Source: Uloborus plumipes
Taxonomy: Eukaryota > Arthropoda > Arachnida > Araneae > Uloboridae
DNA: 64,000 bases
Direction of reading: 5' to 3'
Assembly: GCA_038373865.1 (NCBI GenBank)
Contig: JAXGGA010004478.1
Location: 1 to 64,000, forward strand
A program made the translations under genes and the position numbers. A model generated the notes under the pieces. The model saw only the letters and a program-made list of their open reading frames with translations. It ran no database searches and was not told where the DNA came from. How positions within the stretch are numbered: the stretch's first letter is position 1; the number at the start of each line of letters is the position of its first letter. This document shows, in pieces, positions 37,440 to 49,800 of the stretch.

Positions 37440-38100
37440 TCGGGAAATTTGATTGGAAGTATATAGTTTTCCAAAGAAACATAGCTCGGTTAATTTTCAT
37501 CGGGAAACTTGATCGGAAGGATATCGGTTTCCGATGAAATAAAGCTCGGCTAATTTTCATCGGCAAACTTGATCGGAAAAATATCGTTTTCCGATGAAAT
37601 ATAGCTCGGCTAATTTTCATCGGGAAATTTGATCGGAAGGATATCATTTTCCGATGGAATATAGCTCGCCTTATTTTCATCGGGAAAGTTGATCGGAAGG
37701 ATATCGCTTTCCGATGAAAAGTAGCTCATCGAAAACCGTGCTCGGATACTGATCGGAATGATGTCATTGTGCGTTACAGGATCAGTTTACGAGGAGTTTG
37801 TTGATCGGCCGAGCAAAATCCGATGAGTTGATGCTACTTGGGATAGCTCGGTTTATTTTCATCGGGAAATTTGATCGGAAGGATATCGTTTTTCGATGGA
37901 ATATAGCTCGGCTAATTTTCATCGGGAAACCTGATCGGAAGGATATTGTATTCCGATGAAATATAGCTCGGCTAATTTTCATCGGGAAACCTGATCGGAA
38001 GGATATCGTTTTCCGATGAAATATAGCTCGGCTAATTTTCATCGGGAAACTTGATCGGAAGGATATCGCTTTCCGATGAAAAGTAGCTCATCGAAAACCG
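37440..38100. repeat. 60-bp tandem repeat arrays
   Basis: Units of exactly 60 bp (CATCGGGAAACTTGATCGGA, then AGGATATCG, TTTCCGATGAAATATAGCTC, GGCTAATTTT) run from about 37440 to 37720 and again from 37860 to 38080. As 60 is a multiple of three, the minus strand shows open frames of 20-residue repeats (SRAIFHRKTISFRS-like). The frames drift and have no start context. Confidence 0.85.
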
Positions 38101-38206
38101 TGCTCGGATACTGATCGGAACGATGTCATCGTGCGTTACGGGATCAGTTTACGAGGAGTTAGTTGATCGGCCGAGCAAAATCCGATGAGTTGATGCTACT
38201 TGGGTA

Positions 38207-39692
38207 ATGTCCTGCCCTCTTCCCCTAGAAATAAAATATTATGTCTATGAAACTGTCAAAAACGTTAAAAAAATATGGGGGCCCATTTCTAAAAAGTGCG
38301 GGTTATGGGAGGAAAACGATGGATATGTTGCAGTTGGGGGGTTATTTTACATAAGAATCAGTAAGAATGGTGTCAGAAGCATTTTGAAGTTTTTTTTTTC
38401 TCTTCTGCTCTCTTTATTATTAATCCGAATATAATTAATCATTCAAAAGAAATTTTTTAAGTTTTTTTCTAGTGATTTTATCGGAAAAACAAATTTAACT
38501 TCCAGAAACTTCCCCAAAATGGCCAATTACTGTTCGTTTTCGAAAACCATGCCTTTCTGCGACGAATGGTTCCATTTGAAAAGGGGGTAATAGGTTGAGG
38601 AGGTGCACTTCCCGATGCTTTCAGTTTTTGTTCGGTTGTTACTTCCTTGTTGAATGTTACTTTGTATTTCTCCCCTATTTTGAGAAAATCAGAAGAGACT
38701 GACACATGCGCAAAGTAGAAGAAAGTTGCGCGATAAAATATCCAACAGTAACCGACTTCAAAAAAAAAAAAAAAAAGTTTATGAAAGGATACCATTGATG
38801 AAGTCAAAATGCTTGAGAACTAAAATTAATTATTTTATTGAACTTTTGTACTGAAATTTGTCACTTTTCAGCTCTTTGGCGGATTATCCGCTGAATTCGT
38901 TCGTGCTTTGAGGTCGCGCCACCTATTATGCGGGCAGCATGTACTGTAGGGACTTCATGTTGTTTTCTTTACATCGATACTACGATGGTAAAAAGGCAAC
39001 TTTTACAGAGGTTGCGCTATAAAGATTGAAACAGAACTGGCTGTTCGCCCTATTTGAATTATCTTTTATAAAAGAGAGGGATAAAAGAAGCGATACCACA
39101 GGGTAGCATTAAGCCTTGCCAGCCACCGCTCAATGAAACAATGCGCGTGCCGATATTAAAAAAAAAAAAAATCATTTTATAAGCAGAATACGTACGAACT
39201 GACTCCACAGGCAGCTGGCACGTCATTTAGGGCGGTCATGGAACGTTAATTGGCGCCCCCACGCCCTGGCTTTGAAAAATTAATTTTTTCATTTTAGTGA
39301 GCGTGGTTTTTTATTCTTCTCCGATAAAATGTCCATTTGGAGCACACTTTGGCTTATCTACTTTGAAGCAGACAAAAGGAAAGTGCAAAATATATTTCAA
39401 TTATATGCATTAGAAAAATGTATTTGATATTTTTTTTTATCAAATACACACCGCCCCCCCCCCCCCCGAAAAATGTGAAATGACGGGTCTGCTAGTGTTC
39501 AAGGCTCATGTTGAGTTTGTGTGCCCACAAAAGTTGGGGGTCAAATGAGATGCGGGGGAGGGGGAGGTGGTCGGGCGTAGAGCTGCCCCCCCCCCTTTTT
39601 TTTTCTCTTTTTAGAAAATTGGGCAAAAGTAGTAAATTACCGCCTCTAAGCCACACACCACAAACTCGGCCATGTCATCCAGACACTGGATA
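38207..39692. other. intergenic with MITE fragments
   Basis: No gene recognised. GCACGTCATTTAGGGCGG near 39220 and GAAATGACGGGTCTGC near 39476 may be the two ends of a C/G-tract MITE. Confidence 0.45.
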
Positions 39693-39694
39693 TA

Positions 39695-40918
39695 CACTGA
39701 AGTGACAAAAGTCATGGGATAGCAATATGCAAATTTTCAGATGGCAGTAGCATCGCATAGAACAGGTATAAATGCGCAGTGCTTTTACAGAGCTTTCATT
39801 TCTGTTCAAGTTATTCATGTGAAGAGGTTTTAACGTGATGATGACCGCACGACGTGAATTAACAGACTTTGAACGCGGAATGTTAGTTGGAGCTAGACGC
39901 ATGGGTCATGCCATTTCGGAAATCGTTAGAGAATTCAACATTCCCAGATCCACTGTGTCAAGAGTGTGCCGAGAGTATGAAATTTCAGGCATACATCCCA
40001 CCATGGACAGCGCAGTTGTTCGCCCGCCTGCACTAAAGATCGAGACCGGCGACGTCTGCAAAGAGTCGTAAAATTCTAACAGACAAGCAACACTGCGTCA
40101 AATCGCCGTAGAAATCAATGTGAGACGTACAATGGACGTGTCTGCTAGAACTGTGCGGAGAATTTGGATTTCTTGGGCTATTCCAGCAGAAGACCGACTC
40201 GAGTGCCTTTACTGACAGAACGACATCGCTTGCAGAGACTCTCGTGGGCACGTGAGCATATCGGTTGGTCCCTAGATGAAGGGAAAACCGTCGGCCTAGT
40301 CCGATGAGTCACGATTTCAGCTAGTAAGAGCCGATGGTAGGGTTCGAGTGTGGCGCAGACCCCCACGAAGCCATGGACCCAAACTGTCAGCAAGGCACTG
40401 TTCAAGCTGGTGGTGGCTCCGTAATGGTGTGGGCTGTTTTTTCATGGCATGGACTTGGTCCTCTAGTGCGACTGGACCGAACAATTGACTGAAAATGCTT
40501 ATGTGCAGCTACTTGGAGATCACTTGCAGCCATTCATGGACTTCATGTACCCAAACAACGATGGGATTTTTATGGATGACAATGCGCCATGTCACCGGGC
40601 CACAACTGTTCGCAAATGGTTTGAAGAAAATTCTGGACAATTCCAACGAATGATTTGGCCACCTAGATCGCCCGACATGAATCCCATTTGAGCATTTATG
40701 GGACACCATCGAGAGGTCTGTTCGTGCCCAAAATCCTGCCCCATCAAACGCTTTTCACAATTATGGACGTCTATCGAGACAGCATGGCTCAATATTCCTG
40801 CAGAAGACTTCCAACGATCTTGTTGAGTCCATGCCACGTCGAGTTGTTGCACTTCGCCGGGCAAAAGGAGGGCCGACACGATATTAAGAGGTATCCCATG
40901 ACTTTTGTCACTTCAGTG
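39695..40918 (+). mobile_element. Tc1-like DNA transposon, DD36E type, copy 2
   Basis: A 1224-bp element with the same CACTGAAGTG ends and TA flanks (39693-39694, 40919-40920) as the copy at 1840-3058. The sequence is nearly the same but carries more small insertions and deletions. Confidence 0.95.
39838..40887 (+). pseudogene. Tc1-like DD36E transposase, several frameshifts
   Basis: The reading frame opens with MMTARRELTDFERGML and the IPRSTVSRVCREYE helix-turn-helix, then hits a stop at about 40069. Later blocks appear in shifting frames, including GGGSVMVWAVFSWHG near 40415 and NAPCHRATTVRKWFEENSGQ at 40570-40640. One extra T at about 40686-40690 (CCCATTTGAG against CCCATTGAG in copy 1) disrupts the NPIEHLW motif. 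At least four lesions make it inactive. Confidence 0.9.
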
Positions 40919-41988
40919 TAAATGAAGATGAAACTGTAGTGTGGATGACACGGTTGAGTTGGTGGTGCATTTCATATTGAGCTAAAGTATTGTATTTCAA
41001 TGTCATTATTGATCAAATGGCTTCCAAAATATTCTGGACACCAGGCGCGGTTCCAGAGAAGGGGTGGGGGGGGGGGGGTCAGAGGGGTCATGACCCCTTT
41101 CCCCCTAACCAAATATTACAAAAAATGCATTTTTGGAACTTATATTACGAAACAATTGCCAAAACCTCCATTTTTGCACAAAAATTGCACTTTGACCCCC
41201 CCCCTTTCCGAAAATGACCTCCTCCTCAACCAAAAGCTGGATCTGTCCTTGCTGGACACGGTGTCAAAAATCAGGACTAATGGCCAAAGTGACTCCCTTC
41301 TAATTCAAAGTTCCATTTCAATTGATGTAAAATAATAACAGGAGAAAACATGTAAATCACGCACTCAATTCTTCATTCTTTGAACAAGTGAATCGATCAT
41401 ACTGCCATTTTTCGGTAGATCAACATTAAAAAGTGCAAGAGCAAGGTCTTTTTGCTTTGGGAAGAATGAAAGAGATGGGTTTATTGCCTCCAACACATTT
41501 ACAACTGAGTATGAATAACTTTCATCATACCGTCAATTTCTTCTTTCAAATTTTTAATTTAAATTTTATTGTATGTTTTAGAATTAATCAACATTTGAAG
41601 ATACTCGTATAATTAGATCAACTGAAATTTTTTAATGTTGCTATGAAGAAATCATTTATTTATTTTATTTCATTCTTTTTAGGTCGAATCAAGCTCACAG
41701 AAACAGTGTTTGAATTAAAAAAAAAATACTTTTTATATTTTATTGCACCTAGTATAAATTATCACTAAAAAAAGAAAACAAACGTGTGAAAGTCCCACGA
41801 ATAATCGGAAGTACTTTATGCATTTGCAAAAAAGTTTTTTTTTTCTCGATAAAATTTGCATTGAGGATATACCCTTGCCCCCCCCCCCCCCTCCTCCCCG
41901 AAAAAGAATCGAAATGATTGGCCAGTTTTTGTTGCTTCGTTTTCTTTTCCTCGTTGGTGGTAAGTTTGCCATTGTTATAAGTTTTGCC

Positions 41989-42475
41989 CAAGGGCGGATC
42001 CAGCATCTTGTTGGGGAGGGAGTGGTCATTTTCGGAGAGGGCGGGGTCAAAGAGCAATTTTGGTGCAAAAGCGGGATTGTGTGGGGGGATTTTTTCGAAA
42101 TTCAAGTACAAGAAACTATCGTTTTGGGCTCATAGGCGGATTTAGGCTGTATATTCTGGGGGTGCAGCAAACTGAGGTTCCCCCCCCCGAAATTTCGGGT
42201 AATTAGTAATTTTTAGGAGGGGGTCCGTGGAGGTCTGGACTTTGAGAAACTCTGAACTACATAATATGTTGTATTTTTAGGTTTTCTTTTAAATGAATTG
42301 TAGCAATTAATTTTCCAAACTGTTCCAAGATGAAAATAATTTATTTTTTTCAAAATTTAAGTACAATGTTGGGGGTGCCGGGCACCCCCGTAAGTCCGCC
42401 TATGTTTAGGCAGTATTTGGCGCTTAAGAGTTTTTTTTTTTGACCTCGATGACCCCCTCTCTTGATCCGCACTTG
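41989..42475. mobile_element. hAT-like MITE with C/G tracts, containing a nested MITE
   Basis: CAAGGGCGGATCCAGC at the left and CTTGATCCGCACTTG at the right are inverted with a few changes. This CARGGGCGGATC end is typical of hAT-type elements. The flanks (GTTTTGCC and GTTTCACT) are only partly alike. The element at 42131-42404 lies inside it. Confidence 0.5.
42131..42404. mobile_element. nested 274-bp MITE
   Basis: CATAGGCGGATTTA at the left and TAAGTCCGCCTATG at the right are inverted, with the word GGGGGTGC shared just inside. Flanks TTTGGGCT and TTTAGGCA agree at six of eight positions, compatible with an old 8-bp duplication. Confidence 0.6.
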
Positions 42476-42576
42476 GTTTCACTGAAACTCTTTCTTCATT
42501 TCGAATTTTTTCCAAAGAGGGCAAATTGCAGTGTTAGATTTTCGATTCTTCCAAGCTGGGGCAAATCTTGAAACTG

Positions 42577-42578
<2 letters not shown>

Positions 42579-42607
<29 letters not shown>
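42579..42607. repeat. poly-A tract
   Basis: About 29 consecutive A residues. Confidence 0.9.
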
Positions 42608-42609
<2 letters not shown>

Positions 42610-43313
42610 AGCGGTGAATTTGCCCCCCCAGAAGTTTCTGCCCAGCTTGCTCCTCCTTACAACCGGAACGGGCAAATGGTGTATGTTGCAATTCCTTTCA
42701 GAAAATAACGAAAAGTACTTCCACAAACAAACAAAATATTGCATTTTTTTTACTCTGGGGGGGGGGGGGGAGGGGGCAACCGATCCCGACTTTCAATTTC
42801 GGATTTTTCCATGGGGAGGGAGTAGTGGGTGTGTACTCAGTGCGAATTTTATCGGAAAACAACGGAAGACACGCCCACTTAAATGCAGTAGCACTATTTT
42901 TTTAAAGTCGGGGGAGAGGAGGGGGGTCAACTGACCCTCGTAACATCTAACGGACACTTCAAATGACGCTCATTTGTCAGTCATGTTTATTTCTGTCGAT
43001 CGAAAGAATGCTCAATTGTCATTCTTTGCTATTTCTTTCATGTAATTTGAAACCAAGATGATATATTTGTCAAAATTCACTAAATAAACTACTCTTGAAC
43101 TACTTTCGACAGTCATCAATCGGATAAATCGGATTGCTTTTCATTCATTCTCCCCAAAATCTTCAATCCACACCCGCGCGCTATTGCTGAGTGGTTGGAC
43201 CCACGCTCTGTGTGCAAGGTCATACCGGTACACGAGATGCCCTTGCTCCCAGAGCAAACCCTGGCTATCTATCCCCTCCACCCCTCCCTCCCTGAATGGT
43301 TGGGTGGATGGAT

Positions 43314-43684
43314 GAGAGCGCAGAGAGGGGGGAGGCAACGGGGAGAGTAGAGTAGAGAAGAGAAGAGAGAAGAGGGGGCATGGGCGAGCGATGGCTGGTT
43401 TGGTTTTAGAGCTGTTCTGTACTTTCGCCAACAACTTCCACTTCCACCTCATGTTTTGCTTTAGATAAACTCTCATGCCCGCCGGCGCTGTTGTTCATTA
43501 AGCTAAGCTGATGTCTGCGTTGCGAATTTTTCACGATTATTTCAACTTATGTGTGACAAAAGGATAGTATCGGGAGCACGTGGGAATGCGCAAAATGTCA
43601 ACTGCATGACGCGCATAGTGGGAGCGGATCTCGGAAGTTGAGAGTCATTTTTGTTGTGGAATGATGTGAATTTAAAAACTGCTC
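43314..43684 (+). promoter_or_regulatory. probable LDB/Chip 5' flank / 5' UTR with GA-rich tract
   Basis: The ~370 bp upstream of the ATG are much richer in G+C and CpG than the surroundings (for example the CCCGCCGGCGC and GACGCGCA stretches). They begin with a purine tract of GAGA/AGAG words at about 43316-43380, resembling GAGA-type promoter elements. A TCATTT near 43646 fits a loose arthropod initiator. No TATA box is evident at a useful distance. The transcription start cannot be fixed from sequence alone. Confidence 0.35.
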
Positions 43685-43849
43685 ATGAAGCCCATGTTTA
43701 ACCCCGGGGTTGGCATCCCCGGCGGTCCACCCAATGACCCCTTTTATTCATCGCCTTTTTCGTCATATTTCAGGAGGCATACTCCATATTTTGGACAGCC
43801 GGATTACCGGATTTATGAAATGAACAAACGTCTTCAGCAAAGAACTGAG
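43685..43849 (+). CDS. Ldb1/Chi: LDB/Chip exon 1 (initiator exon)
   Basis: This exon encodes 55 residues in phase 0 and ends in GAG before a GTATGT donor. It has a Gly/Pro-rich leader (GVGIPGGPP) and then the conserved RHTPYFGQPDYRIYEMNKRL block that opens the LDB dimerisation region. An in-frame TAA at 43673-43675 closes the frame upstream, so this ATG is the first available one. Confidence 0.93.
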
Positions 43850-46800
43850 GTATGTATTTCATTTCTGTTCTTTTTGAATGAATGATCTGTGTTGTTCCAC
43901 CTTCCGTTCTGTCCAGTCCCGGATTTTTTAAAAATGATTTTTAAAATTGCTTCAAGGAAACTTCAAAGCTGTTAACATTTTTTTTTGACAGTCTTGAAGT
44001 TTCTTTTCTAGAGTTATGATGTGTCACCAAAGCTTTCAAAGCTCTTTTTGTAAACTGGAAGGAATGGCAAGTGAAATAATTAGCAATTCTATGATTTTTT
44101 AAAATGAAAACAATTTTTTCTAATTAATATTCTAGAAATATGGACCCTAAGGAAATCATTAACTGTTAATTTCAATGTCTGAATAATTTGTTTTTGATGG
44201 ATAGTGGCAAACTTCTCAATTTTAATCCACAATTCATTCTTCTATATAAGAGCATTTATTCTAAATAATCACAAAATCTTTGAAATACTCTAATTGTATA
44301 TTAGCCTAGGGACAATGTTCATTCTAGAACTTCTTTTCTCATTAGTTCTTCTACATCTATTCTTACTTAAGCCCTTTACATAGGAGAAGGTTACTCGAAT
44401 CGACTTTTCACTGGGTGATTTTCGTTGTGTTCACTGGCGGTAACTTAGTTGAATCAACTTTTCTGCACATATGATAAAGCATAAATTATATAGTATGTCT
44501 TGAAGTTCTTGGGATTAAACTTTGAGTTTGATCGCAACCCATCACTTTTTAGGTGAAAAAAAAAAGAAAACGCTTTACAGTTGAAGCTAGTAATGACTAA
44601 CACAGTCAGAATTTAACCTTTTCTTGAAGTCAAATGTGCACCCAAGTTTGGAAATCTTAGCGGAAAATAGAACAAAGTATACTTGCAGAATATTTGTAGA
44701 CAAAATGAAATATTTTGGCTATGAATATTCTGTAAGGACAAGGACTGCTCATTTTTTACATTAAGCTCAACTAAAACTTAATAATAACTGTTTGACCACC
44801 AATGAGATTGAAATAAAAAAACTGGTTTATAAGCGAAAATTGACGCATCTATTAAATTTCAAGGATGTCGGATTTTGCTGAGGTGTGGTAGCTTCTAAAA
44901 TAAACCATCACATGTGCTCCATATCAAATTTTAATTTTACCCCTCATTCAGATAGACTAGTCTTAGCTGGACATTTGCCAATTCCTTAACAACTGTGGGC
45001 CGACACAGTATCTCTTTACTAGGAAACCATTCAATAGTGTAGTGCAATGAAATTTTTAAAAATGAGTTGCAATTAAGAGAGCATTGTAGAACATGTTTCT
45101 GATGTTTCTAGACACTTGCATTTTGTCCTTGTGACCATGTTATCAAAACAAGGTTTTAAAATTTGTCAAAATTTTTAGAAAAATCATTAAATTTTGCGAG
45201 TTATAGTGAGTAACCCTGTGGCATAATTTTTTTCTGCTCTCTGCAACAAATTTTCTAAAACCAACATCTTTCTGCAACACTAGAATATTCTTCAATAATA
45301 AATATATATGCAACCCTTTTACAGTAAGACAAGGTGTTTATATTTACAAAAATGTTAACATTAATACTATAGATTCAGTTTTTTTTTTCCCTGCTGGCTG
45401 TTTTACATCTTTTTTTTTCTTCTCGTTTTCCCCCCCAATCATAAAAATCTTTCTAAACCCTGTCTCCCTGATTCTGCGACAATGTCGTGTGGTGTCCGCA
45501 GCTTTCTACCACAAGGGTGAGTAATCACACATGATTTGTAGATACATGTTCTGCACATGCAGGCAGTGAAATAGCATCATAAATTCTTCACAAAATCTTT
45601 AAATCTGACACTTTTCTAAAATTCTGTAAGATTTGAGACCTTATATCTCGATAACGGGCAGACGAAGTGACATGATTTTGGGGTCAAAATATGTCGTGAG
45701 GTGCGTTCTTAATTAGTACACATTTGAAATTTTTAAAATTAATACATAACTACTGTTGGAGCTAACCTAACCTGGCAGCGTCTTAATGCTATGATTAGGA
45801 TATGTGTAGCCTTCATAATGTTGCGAGGTTAGGTTTGTCCCAACTATAGTTATGTTGCTCCCTGAATAGCATATATGTCCATTAATTAAGTTTAAGGTAG
45901 ATGCTAGGTACATATACAATCTTGAACTTAAATGTTCAGGCAGGGCGAAAAAATTTTGCTGGTATGGACGTAAAATTAGGACCCTTGAGAAAAGACATTT
46001 GGGCATTTAAAAATTTCCATGATGCAATTCAGTCTCAAATTACGGACTAAGGAAATGCTTTTGGGAGTTCCCCTGACATTTCAAAAGGGAGCCCCTGGTG
46101 AAATTCCATTATATAGTAAGCTTAGTTTCAATAGAATTGACTTTTAGTCTTGATTTAATTATCACTACAATACTTGAATTCTATTACAATAAAACTCTCA
46201 TTAGAATGAAAAATATTTGTGGCCCATTGAAGTTCGTTGTAACAAGATTTTACTGTTGTATTTGATGTTTTGTCAGCTTTTCAGCCTATTCTATTTTTTG
46301 TAATGTGTATTTGAAAATCGTCAGGAAATAATTTTTCAATCTGCTACAATTTTATGTATTTTTGAAAATTGCAGGATAGTGATAATTTATGGTGGGATGC
46401 ATTTGCTACCGAGTTCTTTGAAGATGATGCCACATTAACGTTAACATTTTGTTTGGAAGATGGTCCAAAAAGATATAGTAAGTAAAAAAAAAATGTTTTG
46501 AAAATTGAATTTAATTAAAGTAACAGATTTATAATGTACAAGTTAAAAAAATCATCAATGAAAAATATTCATAAGTGATTAATGTTTTAACACTTAAGGA
46601 CAATAGTAATTCTTACATGAAGAACTGGCATGATGAAAAAAATAGCATTTATCATATTCTATTAAAGTGATCAATCAATCACAGAATGTGCAAAATTTTG
46701 GTTTTTATGGTACAGTCGAACTCGCTTATACTGAGCTCATATTTGATAAGTATATGGAAGCTTATCTCGCTTTTAACAAGCAAATCCTGCTTTAAGCAAG

Positions 46801-49800
46801 CAATATTTTTGGAATTTATAAGCTATCAACAGACTTTCTACTTGGCTAGAGCTTTTAAGTGCAATTCTAAAGTAAGTTTATTTAAATTCTTGTGTGTTAT
46901 TTTTATGCTTTTAATGCCGTCATTTTGAAAATCAATCTCTTAGCATTTGCTGTGAGAATCAGATGTTTTGCATTTTTCATGTTTGCCAACTTGCTAAGAG
47001 GCAAACAAATAACATTTCTTTTTATTTTTGTAAAACCATTAAAATAAAAGTTTTAAACAAAATTCCATGTTCAGTAAGAGTCAAATTTCAAAAACTTAAA
47101 TGCTAAATCTCTAGCTGAATTTTATTTTTGATTTAATTATTTTAAGTTTTTTAACACAATACATAACATTAACATCTTTAGATATTATTTCACTTCTGTA
47201 TGAATAAATATGAAATCTTTAACTCAGGTCATATTGCATTGATTAGGAGATTCTCTGTAAACTCGTCATTTTTCACACGAAATCTGTCCGGGCACGGTTT
47301 TTTGAAATGTTCGTATAATTATAATACTATTGCTCAGAAAATGAATCTATTACTTTGGTTTGAAAGAGGGCCAATTGAAGTTTGTGTTTTTCTGATAAAT
47401 CATGATAGGGTTAAAGTCCTCTTCCTAGTATAACTAGTCAGGGGACTGTGCCATGTGACTGTGTTTTTGCTCTTTGTTGAGTAATATCTGCAAAACTATT
47501 GGAACATAATTAGTTACAAGACTACCTATAAATTTAGGCACAAGTCGTGGACATAATAACCAATATGTTTTATAATTAAATTAATTGACATTAATAAAAT
47601 CACTTCCTAGAGGACTGTTTTCGCAACAACCCTGATGCTTACTTTCATCACAAATGTGGCTCTCAAACTAAGCAAAGTAGCGTTTCAACACCGTTCTCGG
47701 CGATTTCGGCAAATTCACACTGATTACCTTAAACTTCATGCCAAAAAGAATTTGCAAAAGTTATAAATTTTTCGTATTACAGCTTTGAATTTGTCGCAGG
47801 GGACTATTTGAAAAAACTACGGACAGAATTTACATGACAATTTTAAGTTTTAGAAATACGTAATTATACCTTATTTCATAAGAAAAATATAGATTCATTA
47901 TTCTATTTTTAGATATTAATTACCAAATTTATGTAGTGTTAATAGGTTTTTTGAAATACTATCTTTAACAGTTAGACTATGGGATTGGGACAGCCAGGGG
48001 ACTGTGTTTTTGGCGCTTAGATAATTCCTAGAAAAAAAAATTAAATTGTTATCACTCCAAATACAATTGGGCCACAAAGTATTAATGCTTTACTTGTATT
48101 AAGAGCGATAATTACTTTATTACACTTTATTATTTTTGAAATACTCAGTCCGGACAGCCAATTACCTGTTTTCAGAGAATCACCCTTATATGTATTGCAT
48201 ACAGATAAATTCTTTTCAATATTTTTTGTAGCAAGTGCAACTTTCATTACTTAATAAATATTTTTCACAACAAACAATAATTCTTTTAGACTTTAGCTTT
48301 CTAATTAAAATATTTTTGGGAGCTAATTTGCATAACACCAGCTCAAAAAAACTTAATATTACTCATTAACAATTAACTGAAACAAGTAAAAAATATTTTG
48401 GCAAAGAACTATTTGAAACTATTGGGATATGTGAAATGGGTCTTATTATATTTATACACCGATCAGGTAACATATAAACAAATATCCTGCTTATACGAAT
48501 AAAATATTTCGGAACCGAATATTTCCCTATGACATAGACGTAATGTTAAAGGTCTCCGCTTAAACAAATACCCTGCTAAATCGAATAACATTTCTTGGAA
48601 CCGACAGTATTAATTTAAGCGCGGCCCGCAGTAGTTGTAAAATTAGGTGTGTTTTAGTAGTAGGGATGTTGCGTTTCATAAAAAAAAGTACCCCTTCCTC
48701 CATGTTTTCTCTTTAAAACTTTCGTGTATTGTTTCATGAGCTCACAATCACCCCCGATAATCACATAGTTTTTATAAAAGAATAATCAGCTGAATGCAGC
48801 ATATGGTATTCAGTGCACCACTATTAAATATGCTGTGAATGAACCCTTCAGCCTTCACTGCTTAAAATGTTGTTCAATGCATTCTTTCCACTCATCACTC
48901 TGGCTGTTAATATGCACCTGATTCGCTTAATAGATCTGATTCATGACTTGTTTCCCCCACCAAAAAAAAGCTTATTCATGATTTAAATCTTATATGTTTC
49001 ATCTATTGCTATTGACTATTTGCCTTTGTGTTACATTTTATTTAATGATTGCTTGTTTTTCAGCCATTGGACGAACGCTTATCCCCCGATACTTCAGGAG
49101 TATCTTTGAAGGCGATGTCACAGATCTGTATTTCAGTCTGAAGCATCCGAAGGAATCTTTTCATACCACCACTATAACCTTAGACTGTGATCAATGCACA
49201 ATGGTAGCTCATCATGGGAAACCCATGTACAATAAAGTAAGATTGCTGTATATTTGAATAACTTTATTGGGAGATGTAAAATGTGTTTATCTGTTGGATG
49301 GATTTCTTAAGATTTTCTCAAACTGAGTCAAGTAATCAGGGGTCAATCTAGAGAGAAATTAGGTCCGTTAAAGGACCCTTCACAAAATTGAGGCACTCAA
49401 AAAAGGACCCTTCACAAAATTCAGTCACTCAAAAAAGGACCTTTCACAAAATTCAATCACTCAAAAAAGGACCCTTCACAAAATTCAGTCACTCAAAAAT
49501 AGACCTTTCACAAAAAACCCACACTCAAAACTGACTCTTCACATAAATCCGAGTTTAAGGAACGATAGGGAATATTTTTTGCCGTAACTATTTTTCACAA
49601 AATTAGGAATTAGTTTTCACAAAAATCTGAACTATTTTTCACAAATTCCAAAAACAGGACCTTGGTCAAATATCCTGGATTGACCCTTGGTAATGTTTCT
49701 TGTGAATAATTTAGCTACTTCTGATTTAGATAGTGATAGCCGTGTTTGGTAACTTTGATAGTTATTTCAAAAAACTTTAAGGGGCCAACCGAGGGAGCTT

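Larger units (their letters stand above)
36721..38204 (+). mobile_element. CTCATCGG-rich element, copy C, with internal terminal duplication
   Basis: It starts CCCCTAGCAGCACAATCTCA and ends TTGATGCTACTTGGG, with TA next to each end (36719-36720 and 38205-38206). The same right terminus already appears at about 37830-37842. The segment after it repeats the 60-bp array and terminus, so the element is a full copy plus a ~360-bp partial duplicate. Words CCGATGA/TCATCGG and CGATCA/TGATCG occur dozens of times. Confidence 0.75.

Noticed and set aside
35152..38204. CRISPR-like array
   Set aside because: The repeats have no unique spacers of even length, the period is a contiguous 60 bp, and the genome is eukaryotic with spliced genes.
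43190..43270. tRNA-like GCTATTGCTGAGTGGTTGG sequence in the LDB/Chip 5' region
   Set aside because: It resembles box A, but no convincing box B follows at the right distance.
43141..43476. 111-codon minus-strand frame upstream of LDB/Chip
   Set aside because: Composition is driven by the GA-rich tract, and no domain is recognisable. It overlaps the probable LDB/Chip 5' flank.
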